Assembly: GCA_964568805.1 (NCBI GenBank)
Contig: CAZMRW010000097.1
Span: forward strand, 1 to 15,413
DNA length: 15,413 nucleotides
Origin: CAZMRW01 sp964568805
GTDB taxonomy: Bacteria > Pseudomonadota > Gammaproteobacteria > Methylococcales > Methylomonadaceae
Reading direction: 5' to 3'
A model generated the notes under the pieces. That model was not told the origin of the DNA, did no database searches, and saw only the letters and a program-made list of their open reading frames with translations. Below, piece by piece: positions 1 through 7,315 of the stretch. The translations under genes were made by a program, and so were the position numbers. Position 1 is the first letter of the stretch, and each line of letters starts with the position of its first letter.

Positions 1-333
1 GAAATTAAAAAATATGGGCATCCGAAAAAACTTAAGTAAGTGCCATTCGGGTCAGGTTCAATTATGTTGACCTTTTAGCCTAGCGTGCTATCAGGGCGGC
101 CAAGGAAAGCTAAAAGCACACAGTATAATCAACCTGATCCTTTTTTTTGCTTTTTTTCTTTTTTTGCTGTGGAACATCCGTCTGGCACCCTTAAAAGCCT
201 GGATGGGAGCAACCCCACAAGAATTACTATCTTATTGTTTTTTTGATGCCTACTAATATTAATTGACTGGAAAAGCCGATGCTAAAAGTGGTAAATTGTG
301 TAAGCCGTATCCCTTCACGACGAATATCTATGA
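1..333. other. Non-coding left flank with palindrome and T-rich tract
   Basis: No convincing gene is visible here. The stretch holds an imperfect palindrome (49-140), a T-rich tract made of three T runs of 7-8 bases (141-165), and a smaller possible hairpin at 175-205 (CATCC with GGATG, inner GGC with GCC). A TTGACT at 263-268 could be a -35 box, but no good -10 lies at normal spacing, so I do not call a promoter. I looked for a c-di-GMP (GEMM-type) riboswitch because a c-di-GMP gene follows, and did not see its conserved core. Confidence 0.6.
49..140. repeat. Imperfect palindromic element (REP/MITE-like)
   Basis: The outer arms at 49-69 and 121-140 are near-perfect inverted repeats. Each contains TCAGGTT followed by ATTAT when read inward, with a one-base offset and a few mismatches. 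A second pair of arms, CTTTTAGC at 72-79 and GCTAAAAG at 109-116, is perfect and nested in the right order. A small TAGC/GCTA palindrome (81-90) lies inside. The whole could fold as one long hairpin, followed directly by eight T. This looks like a mobile palindromic repeat (for example of the kind moved by REP-associated Y1 transposases), or a terminator of a gene left of the window. Which of the two is inference. Confidence 0.5.
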
Positions 334-2058
334 ATGCAATCAGAACAGCAAGTTGAGAAAGATCGAGAATTTTTCTTAAGCATATTAGATAATGCACCCG
401 TATTAATATGGCGGTCCAAGCAAAACGGGCAGTGCGACTGGTTTAATTCAGCATGGCTTCAGTTTACGGGACGCACCTTAGATCAAGAAATCGGCGAGGG
501 CTGGACTGAAGGCGTTCATCCAAGCGACCTTGACCGTTGCTGTCAAATCTACCTGGATGCTGTTCATGCGCGTCTTCCTTTCGAACTGGAATATCGCTTG
601 CGCCATTATGACGGAATTTATCGCTGGATAGTTGATTATGGAAAGCCTTTCCATAATATTGAAGGCGAATTTGCAGGCTTTATTGGTTATTGCTTCGATA
701 TCACAGAGCGCAAAGAGGCGGCGAGCCAAATTGAAAGTTTGGCGTACTTTGATACTCTCACGGGATTACCCAACCGTGCCTTTTTGCAAGGCCGCATTTC
801 TCAAGCATTGTCAATTTCCGAGCGCGATGGCAACGAATTAGCGCTTCTGTTTATCGACCTGGACAATTTCAAAACGATCAATGATTCTCTCGGTCATTCC
901 ATTGGAGACAGATTATTGTGTGCTGTCGCGAAGCAACTAGCAACCTGTGTCCGTGACATGGATATTGTTTCACGACTCGGTGGTGATGAATTTGTCATCA
1001 TCCTTCCGGAAACTGGCGCAGCAGGCGCATCAAGTGTGGCCGAAAAAATCCTCAATACCCTGATTACCCCATATTCTGTCAACGGACATGAGCTAAGTGT
1101 GAGCGCAAGTATAGGTATCAGTCTTTTCCCTGATGACAGTTGGGACTTTGAATCTCTGCTCAAGCATGCAGATACGGCGATGTACCGTGCGAAGGGCGCT
1201 GGCCGCAGATCGTATCAATTCTTTACGCAATCGATGAAGGAGGCTGCCCATGAGCGACTTGACATGGAAAACAGATTAAGGAAAGCGCTCGAAAAACAAG
1301 AATTCGTGCTTTTCTACCAACCGCAGGTAGAGATTGTCACGGGGCGAATCATTGGCACAGAGGCGCTAATCCGGTGGCAGAATCCGGAACTGGGCATGGT
1401 ATACCCCATTAAGTTTATTCCGGTAGCAGAAGATTGCGGCCTGATTACGCCTATAGGAAGATGGGTATTAGAGGAAGCTTGCCGGCAAAACAAAACATGG
1501 CAGACCGAAGGATTACCGCCGATTTCAATCGCGGTGAATCTTTCCCCAACGCAGTTTATTTACCGTCAGCAGCACATTGCAGACATGATTGCGGATGTCT
1601 TGAACATAACCGCTATGGAGCCGCAGTACCTGGAAATTGAGTTAACTGAAAGCGCTGTTATGCATGATCCGGAAAGAGCAGCACAAATTTTACGGCAACT
1701 GAATGCCATGCAGGTCAAGTTGGCAATTGACGACTTTGGCACAGGTTATTCCAGTTTGAGCTATTTAAAACGATTTCCGATCACCAAGCTGAAGATCGAC
1801 CGATCCTTCGTACGTGACCTCGTTACCGACCCGGAAGACCGGGCGATCGCAAGTGCGATAATCAGCATGGGACACAGTTTGAATTTAAAAATAATCGCCG
1901 AAGGGGTGGAAACATCAGAGCAGCTCGAGTTTTTGCAAGGAGAAGGCTGCGACGAAGCTCAAGGTTATTATTTCAGTGAACCACTGGCAGCAGGAGAACT
2001 TTCTAAGTTGCTCAGGCGAAATAATCATGCTGGCTCAATCGATTGGGTCAGATTCTGA
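334..2058 (+). CDS. PAS-GGDEF-EAL cyclic-di-GMP signalling protein
   Basis: This 574-residue protein should make and/or degrade the second messenger c-di-GMP in the cytoplasm; no signal peptide or membrane segment is visible. A PAS_3-type sensor domain spans about residues 12-127 (ending in FDITERK). The GGDEF diguanylate cyclase domain spans about 135-297, with intact GGDEF at 216-220, metal-binding D175 in the FIDLDNFK stretch, and an inhibitory RxxD site (R207, D210) five residues before GGDEF. The EAL phosphodiesterase domain spans about 315-562, with EAL at 343-345, N402 (VNLS), E437/E439 region, DDFGTG at 466-471, K487 (KIDRSF) and E523. Both catalytic sites look complete, so the net activity cannot be predicted. 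The start at 334 follows an in-frame TGA directly and lacks a clear Shine-Dalgarno sequence, yet the PAS domain needs it. It stands alone, 379 bases before gyrA, and its signal is unknown. Confidence 0.92.
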   Translation: MQSEQQVEKDREFFLSILDNAPVLIWRSKQNGQCDWFNSAWLQFTGRTLDQEIGEGWTEGVHPSDLDRCCQIYLDAVHARLPFELEYRLRHYDGIYRWIVDYGKPFHNIEGEFAGFIGYCFDITERKEAASQIESLAYFDTLTGLPNRAFLQGRISQALSISERDGNELALLFIDLDNFKTINDSLGHSIGDRLLCAVAKQLATCVRDMDIVSRLGGDEFVIILPETGAAGASSVAEKILNTLITPYSVNGHELSVSASIGISLFPDDSWDFESLLKHADTAMYRAKGAGRRSYQFFTQSMKEAAHERLDMENRLRKALEKQEFVLFYQPQVEIVTGRIIGTEALIRWQNPELGMVYPIKFIPVAEDCGLITPIGRWVLEEACRQNKTWQTEGLPPISIAVNLSPTQFIYRQQHIADMIADVLNITAMEPQYLEIELTESAVMHDPERAAQILRQLNAMQVKLAIDDFGTGYSSLSYLKRFPITKLKIDRSFVRDLVTDPEDRAIASAIISMGHSLNLKIIAEGVETSEQLEFLQGEGCDEAQGYYFSEPLAAGELSKLLRRNNHAGSIDWVRF

Positions 2059-2295
2059 GGCATCCCCACTAATCTATTCTCCCTCAATTAAGTAAAAGTA
2101 GTCGGCTAAAAGAGCTTGCAGCTGCTTCAACATTGAGGCAGGTGATTCTGGCAGGAAAAATAACTTGTATTAGTCGGAATCTCATCAATAGTTAGTGCTT
2201 TCCTAATTATGCCGTCATATCATGCGATTAATAAGCTCATGAATTCAATGCCGTAAAGGCCAATGCCTTCAGGCTTCGACTCCAGCGGAGTAATT

Positions 2296-2304
2296 TGATA
2301 CAAT
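2296..2304 (+). promoter_or_regulatory. Candidate gyrA promoter, extended -10
   Basis: TGATACAAT matches an extended -10 element (TG-N-TATAAT with one mismatch). No good -35 lies 17 bases upstream, which is tolerated for extended -10 promoters. It would give a 5' leader of roughly 125 bases before the gyrA start. It is inferred from motif and position only. Confidence 0.3.
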
Positions 2305-2405
2305 AAACGATTTATTAACGGCCTAAGTCTTTTATAGCATCATTCGCTCATTGGCAGGATGTGAAAGCCGTTTAGGAAAGAACCCTTGCCGATCGGTGCG
2401 TACAA

Positions 2406-2424
2406 CATCACGGTGATGCTTTTT
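2406..2424 (+). promoter_or_regulatory. Small hairpin plus T run in gyrA leader
   Basis: CATCA and TGATG pair around a CGG loop, and five T follow at once. The gyrA ribosome-binding site (AGGA, 2431-2434) is only seven bases further on. The stem is only five pairs, so it may be chance. It has the outline of a weak terminator/attenuator or of a structure that affects ribosome loading. Confidence 0.25.
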
Positions 2425-2437
2425 ATTGTTAGGACTC

Positions 2438-5059
2438 ATGTCAAACTTCGCAAAAGAAATTATTCCTGTCAATCTCGAAGACGAGATGAAGCAATCCTAC
2501 CTTGATTACTCCATGAGCGTAATCGTGGGCCGCGCTCTTCCTGATGTCAGGGATGGCCTTAAACCGGTGCATCGCCGTGTGTTGTATGCGATGAGCGAAT
2601 TAGGCAACGACTGGAACAAGCCTTATAAAAAATCGGCCCGTATCGTCGGTGACGTGATCGGTAAATACCATCCGCACGGCGATACCGCGGTTTACGACAC
2701 CATGGTGCGGATGGCGCAGCCTTTTTCGATGCGCTATATGCTCATCGACGGTCAGGGAAACTTCGGTTCGGTCGATGGCGATTCGCCCGCGGCGATGCGA
2801 TATACCGAAGTGCGCATGGCCAGGATTGCGCATGAACTGCTTGCCGATCTCGACAAGGAAACGGTTGATTTCATTCCGAACTATGACGAATCCGAGTCCG
2901 AACCAAAGGTATTGCCGACCCGCATTCCCACTTTATTGATTAACGGCTCGTCAGGGATTGCCGTGGGGATGGCCACCAACATACCGCCGCATAATATGAC
3001 GGAAGTGATCAGCGCCTGCCTGGCATTGATCGATAATCCGGATACGACGATTCGCGAGTTGATGGACCATATTCCCGGGCCCGATTTTCCTACAGCCGGT
3101 ATCATCAATGGCGCATCCGGAATTTATAGCGCCTATACCACCGGGCGAGGCAAAATCTATCTGAGGGCTCGTTGCCATTTTGAAGATATCGGCGACAGCA
3201 GCCGGCAGGCTATTATCGCCACCGAATTGCCCTATCAGGTTAACAAGGCAAAACTTTTGGAAAAGATTGCCGAATTGATCAAGGAAGGCAAACTGGAAGG
3301 CATTTCCGGTTTGCGTGACGAATCCGATAAGGATGGCATGCGTATGGTCGTCGAGCTACGCCGCGGTGAAGTGCCTGAAGTCATATTGAACAATCTTTAC
3401 AAGCAGACGCAATTTCAGACGGTGTTCGGCATTAACATGGTCGCCCTGCTGGACGGGCGACCGCATTGCATGGATCTTAAAGAGATCCTCGATGCCTTTA
3501 TCGATCACCGGCGCGAAATCGTTACGCGCAGAACGGTTTATAACCTGCGCAAGGCCAGGGAAAGAGCGCATATTTTGGAAGGCCTGGCAGTTGCGTTAGC
3601 CAATATCGACGAGATGATTGATCTGATTAAACGATCCGTCAATCCGGCGGAAGCCAAGGAAGGTTTGCTGGCGAGGACCTGGAATCCCGGTCTGGTTGCG
3701 TCCCTGCTTGAAAAAGCCGACTCCCAGCGTTCAAGACCGGAGGATTTGCCGCCTGAATTCGGCATCGCCAATGGCGCTTACCGTCTTTCCGAAACACAGG
3801 CCCAGGCGATTCTTGATTTGCGTCTGCATCGCCTGACCGGCCTGGAACAGGACAAGATCGTCAACGAATACAAGGAATTGCTCGAGCAAATCGACGAATA
3901 TCTGGACATTCTGGGCAGCGATGTCCGCCTGATGCAGGTTGTCAGGGAAGAACTGGTGGAAATAAAGGAAAACTACTCCGACCAGCGGCGCACCGAAATC
4001 ATGCAGGATTATCTGGATCTGTCCGACGGCGATCTGATTACCGAAGAAGACATGGTGGTGACGATGTCGCATGAAGGTTACGTCAAGTCCCAACCGCTTA
4101 GCGATTACAAAGCGCAGCGGCGCGGCGGCCGCGGTAAATCGGCCACGGCGACCAAAGAGCTGGATTTTGTCGATAAACTGATTGTCGCCAACACGCACGA
4201 TACCATTTTGTGCTTTTCATCGCTGGGCAAAGTTTACTGGTTAAAAGTATATCAGTTGCCGGTCGCAAGCCGCGCCGCAAGAGGCAAGCCGTTTGTCAAT
4301 CTGTTGCCATTGGAGCAGGGTGAAAAAATCAACGCCATGCTGCCGATACGTGAATTTAGTGAAAATAAATTCATTTTCATGGCGACATCGGCCGGCACAG
4401 TTAAAAAGACGCCGTTAACCGAATTTGAACGGCAACGGGCCAGCGGTAAAATCGCCATAGACCTGGCGGAAAACGATACGCTGGTCGGTGTTGCCGTCAC
4501 CGACGGTCAGCAAAATGTTTTATTATTCAGCAGTACCGGGAAAGCGGTCTGCTTTAACGAAAGCGATGTGCGTTCGATGGGCAGGACCGCCGCCGGCGTG
4601 CGCGGCATGCGTTTGCAGGATGGTCAGAAAGTGATTTCCCTGATCATCGCGACCGAAGGCACTGTATTGAATATTACCGAAAACGGCTATGGCAAACGAA
4701 CAAAGCTGGAAGAGTTTACCTGCCATAAACGGGGCGGCCAGGGTCTGATCGCAATCCAGACCTCGGCGCGCAACGGTGCCGTGGTAGGCGCTGTGCTGGT
4801 GAATGATCATGATGAAATCATGCTGATTACCGATGGCGGAACCCTGGTGCGTACGCGTGTCGACGGCATTTCGGTCGTCGGCAGAAATACTCAGGGCGTT
4901 ACCATCATTCGACTGGATAAGAAGGAAAAAGTGATCGGCGTCGATCGTATCGAAGGATTGATAGGTGACGAAGAGGACGAGCAAGAACTAGAGCAAGAAC
5001 AAGAACAAGATGCGGCATCGGATGATGCCGATAATGAAATTGAATCCGGAGAAGAGTGA
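2438..5059 (+). CDS. gyrA: DNA gyrase subunit A
   Basis: GyrA cuts and rejoins DNA in the A2B2 gyrase, which introduces negative supercoils using ATP. The 873-residue product is almost collinear with E. coli GyrA (875). The N-terminal breakage-reunion domain carries the catalytic Tyr122 (AMRYTE), the quinolone-resistance region around residues 67-106 (HPHGDTAVYD) with Thr at position 83 and Asp87, and the C-terminal beta-pinwheel carries the GyrA box QRRGGRG at 560-566, needed for DNA wrapping. The tail (about the last 35 residues) is very acidic with repeated EQ pairs. I chose ATG 2438 because it has AGGA 4-7 bases upstream and gives the MSNFAKEI start matching E. coli MSDLAREI; an in-frame TTG at 2426 would add four residues. 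The stop is only two bases before serC, so it probably heads the aromatic operon transcript. Confidence 0.98.
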   Translation: MSNFAKEIIPVNLEDEMKQSYLDYSMSVIVGRALPDVRDGLKPVHRRVLYAMSELGNDWNKPYKKSARIVGDVIGKYHPHGDTAVYDTMVRMAQPFSMRYMLIDGQGNFGSVDGDSPAAMRYTEVRMARIAHELLADLDKETVDFIPNYDESESEPKVLPTRIPTLLINGSSGIAVGMATNIPPHNMTEVISACLALIDNPDTTIRELMDHIPGPDFPTAGIINGASGIYSAYTTGRGKIYLRARCHFEDIGDSSRQAIIATELPYQVNKAKLLEKIAELIKEGKLEGISGLRDESDKDGMRMVVELRRGEVPEVILNNLYKQTQFQTVFGINMVALLDGRPHCMDLKEILDAFIDHRREIVTRRTVYNLRKARERAHILEGLAVALANIDEMIDLIKRSVNPAEAKEGLLARTWNPGLVASLLEKADSQRSRPEDLPPEFGIANGAYRLSETQAQAILDLRLHRLTGLEQDKIVNEYKELLEQIDEYLDILGSDVRLMQVVREELVEIKENYSDQRRTEIMQDYLDLSDGDLITEEDMVVTMSHEGYVKSQPLSDYKAQRRGGRGKSATATKELDFVDKLIVANTHDTILCFSSLGKVYWLKVYQLPVASRAARGKPFVNLLPLEQGEKINAMLPIREFSENKFIFMATSAGTVKKTPLTEFERQRASGKIAIDLAENDTLVGVAVTDGQQNVLLFSSTGKAVCFNESDVRSMGRTAAGVRGMRLQDGQKVISLIIATEGTVLNITENGYGKRTKLEEFTCHKRGGQGLIAIQTSARNGAVVGAVLVNDHDEIMLITDGGTLVRTRVDGISVVGRNTQGVTIIRLDKKEKVIGVDRIEGLIGDEEDEQELEQEQEQDAASDDADNEIESGEE

Positions 5060-5061
5060 TT

Positions 5062-6141
5062 ATGTCACGAGTTTATAATTTTAGTGCAGGCCCGTCAGCA
5101 TTTCCCGAAGCGGTATTGGAACAGGCTCGCAATGAGCTGGTAGAATGGCGCGATAGCGGCATGTCGGTGATGGAAATGAGCCATCGCGGCAAATATTTTT
5201 CAGTGATTGCCGAGGAACTGGAAAGCGATCTGAGATCGCTGATGGCCATTCCGGACAATTATAAGGTGTTATTTCTGCAAGGCGGCGCCACGGCGCAGTT
5301 TTCGATGATCCCGCAAAATATTTTGCGCAGCAAGACCAAAGCCTGTTACGTCAAGACCGGTGCCTGGTCGGAAAAAGCCATCAAGGATGCCCAAAATTAT
5401 TGTGATGTAATTATTAGCGCCAGTTCGGAAGCATCAAAATATACCACGATACCTGATTATTCCGGTTGGAGCCTGGATAATGATGCCGCCTATCTGCACT
5501 ACACCTCCAATGAAACCATCCACGGCGTTGAGTTTTCCGATCTGCCGGTCAGCAATGGCTTGACGCTGGTGTCGGATATGTCATCGAACATTCTGTCGCG
5601 AAACATCGATGTCAGCCAATTTGGGTTGATTTATGCAGGCACCCAGAAAAATATGGGGCCAGCCGGAGTGACCGTGGTCATCGTCAGGGACGATTTGGTT
5701 GGACACGCTCCCAAAACCACGCCAGAAGTGTTTAATTACGCCGTTCAGGCCAAGAACGGCTCGATGTTGAACACGCCGGCGACCTATAACTGGTACCTGG
5801 TCGGTCTGGTGCTTAAATGGTTGAAGGATCAGGGTGGCGTCGCGGCTATCGAAAAACGCAACATCGCCAAAAGTGCCATGCTGTACGATGCGATTGACCG
5901 CTCCGGTTTGTATCACAATCCTGTGGATACGCCGTATCGCTCACGAATGAATGTGCCGTTTATTCTGTCGGATGAGAGTCTCGACAAGCCGTTTTTGGCG
6001 GCGGCGGAAGCCAATGGCCTGTTTGAACTGAAAGGCCATCGATCGGTGGGCGGAATGCGGGCGAGTATCTATAACGCGATGCCCGAATCAGGCGTGATCT
6101 CGCTGTGTGAGTTTATGGCCGAATTTGAAAGAACCCACTAA
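5062..6141 (+). CDS. serC: Phosphoserine aminotransferase
   Basis: SerC is a PLP-dependent class V aminotransferase. It converts 3-phosphohydroxypyruvate plus glutamate to O-phosphoserine in serine synthesis, and acts similarly in the pyridoxal-phosphate pathway. The 359-residue length is usual for the family. Visible signatures are the NFSAGP start (6-11), SHRGK (40-44), the cofactor-binding GGATAQF (74-80), D172 in SDMSS, the Schiff-base lysine K196 in YAGTQKN, and the C-terminal GHRSVGGMRASIYNA substrate-binding stretch. I chose ATG 5062, preceded by GGAG at 5048-5051 inside the end of gyrA, giving MSRVYNFSAGP as in the family; an upstream GTG at 5056 is less likely. It begins two bases after the gyrA stop, suggesting translational coupling, and precedes pheA by 33 bases. 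Confidence 0.97.
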   Translation: MSRVYNFSAGPSAFPEAVLEQARNELVEWRDSGMSVMEMSHRGKYFSVIAEELESDLRSLMAIPDNYKVLFLQGGATAQFSMIPQNILRSKTKACYVKTGAWSEKAIKDAQNYCDVIISASSEASKYTTIPDYSGWSLDNDAAYLHYTSNETIHGVEFSDLPVSNGLTLVSDMSSNILSRNIDVSQFGLIYAGTQKNMGPAGVTVVIVRDDLVGHAPKTTPEVFNYAVQAKNGSMLNTPATYNWYLVGLVLKWLKDQGGVAAIEKRNIAKSAMLYDAIDRSGLYHNPVDTPYRSRMNVPFILSDESLDKPFLAAAEANGLFELKGHRSVGGMRASIYNAMPESGVISLCEFMAEFERTH

Positions 6142-6174
6142 TCAACCTACGATCCACTGATTCGAGCAGCCGTT

Positions 6175-7260
6175 ATGTCATCCGTCACGCCCCTTTCTGA
6201 ATTAAGAGATAAAATAGATCAAATCGATGCGGAGATTTTGCGACTGATTAATCAGCGTGCGAGTTATGCGAAGGAGATTGCTGTCACCAAGGCGGCTCAG
6301 GGCGCGGAGGGGACATTTTATCGGCCTGACCGGGAGTCGCTGGTGTTAAGAAGGATTAACGAATTGAACCAGGGGCCGTTGTCCGATCATACCGCCGTGC
6401 GTTTCTTCAGAGAGCTGATGTCGGCCTGTCTGGCCCTGGAAAAGCCGCTGGAAGTCGCGTTTTTGGGTCCTGAAGGCACTTTTACCCAGCAAGCTGCGTT
6501 TAAGCATTTCGGTCATGCCGTTAATGCCGTTCCCGTCGCGTCCATCAACGAGATTTTTAATGCGGTGGAACTGAATCAATGTCATTTCGGCGTCGTGCCG
6601 GTGGAAAATTCAACCGAGGGCGTTATCAGCCATACCCTGGACAGATTTTTGACGTCGCCGTTGAAAATATGCGGCGAAGTCGAAGTTAAAGTGCATCAAA
6701 ATCTGATGGGGCATGTAGAAAATTTGGCCCAGATCACCGAGGTTTTTTCTCATCAGCAATCGCTTGCCCAGTGTCGGCAATGGCTGGATAGACATATACC
6801 GCATGCCCGGTTGACCGCGGTGAGCAGTAATGCCGAAGCGGCTCGATTGGCATCGATCAACAAACAGGCGGTTGCGATAGCCGGAGCGGTTGCGGCCGAG
6901 GTTTATAATCTGCCGCTAATTGAAAAAAATATCGAAGATGAAGCCAATAATACGACCCGCTTTATAGTCATCGGGAAGCAGGCATCATCTCCAACCGGAA
7001 AAGATAAAACCTCATTGGTGTTTTCAACCGGCAACCAACCGGGCGCTTTGCACAGGGCGCTTGAACCATTTGCAAAATTCGGCATCGGCATGGTCAATAT
7101 TGAGTCCAGGCCCTCTCGCCAAGGTTTGTGGGAGTATGTCTTTTTTATCGATATCGAAGGCCATAGCGAAGACCAAAATGTTACCGAAGCTCTGGAAATT
7201 CTGAAAAGCAACGTCAACATGATGAAATTATTGGGTTCTTATCCCAAAGCCGTGCTTTAA
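6175..7260 (+). CDS. pheA: Bifunctional chorismate mutase/prephenate dehydratase (P-protein)
   Basis: PheA turns chorismate into prephenate and then phenylpyruvate, the committed route to phenylalanine. The 361 residues show an AroQ-type chorismate mutase domain at about 5-90 (R11, R28 and K39 are plausible active-site basics; FYRPDRE at 48-54). The prephenate dehydratase domain covers about 93-268, with FLGPEGTFT (96-104), NSTEG (145-149) and the catalytic TRF (261-263). A C-terminal ACT domain (about 279-355) has GAL (290-292) and ESRP (310-313), the motifs that bind phenylalanine for feedback inhibition. So the enzyme is probably Phe-inhibited. No leader peptide or attenuator for pheA is visible in the 33-base gap after serC. 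The Shine-Dalgarno is weak (GAGCAG about 10 bases upstream). It lies directly before the hisC-type aminotransferase. Confidence 0.97.
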   Translation: MSSVTPLSELRDKIDQIDAEILRLINQRASYAKEIAVTKAAQGAEGTFYRPDRESLVLRRINELNQGPLSDHTAVRFFRELMSACLALEKPLEVAFLGPEGTFTQQAAFKHFGHAVNAVPVASINEIFNAVELNQCHFGVVPVENSTEGVISHTLDRFLTSPLKICGEVEVKVHQNLMGHVENLAQITEVFSHQQSLAQCRQWLDRHIPHARLTAVSSNAEAARLASINKQAVAIAGAVAAEVYNLPLIEKNIEDEANNTTRFIVIGKQASSPTGKDKTSLVFSTGNQPGALHRALEPFAKFGIGMVNIESRPSRQGLWEYVFFIDIEGHSEDQNVTEALEILKSNVNMMKLLGSYPKAVL

Positions 7261-7315
7261 TCGTTTCTTTTCTCGCCCCGAGGTGACGGCTGGAATGCCT
7301 GCTCAATGAGGACCT

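Larger units (their letters stand above)
2059..2437 (+). other. Intergenic region and gyrA leader
   Basis: No ORF with coding character is seen in this stretch. It contains a candidate extended -10 promoter (2296-2304), a short hairpin AAGGC/GCCTT at about 2257-2270 and a small T-followed hairpin just before the gyrA ribosome-binding site (2406-2424). I see no clear intrinsic terminator for the preceding PAS-GGDEF-EAL gene. Confidence 0.5.

Noticed and set aside
100..330. c-di-GMP riboswitch before the PAS-GGDEF-EAL gene
   Set aside because: The conserved GEMM core and its paired helices could not be found; only a generic hairpin at 175-205 is present.
3731..4198. 155-codon minus-strand ORF inside gyrA
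   Set aside because: It lies fully opposite a highly conserved gyrA region and shows no motif of its own.
4523..4984. 153-codon minus-strand ORF inside gyrA
   Set aside because: It is antisense to the GyrA pinwheel domain, with no domain or ribosome site to support it.
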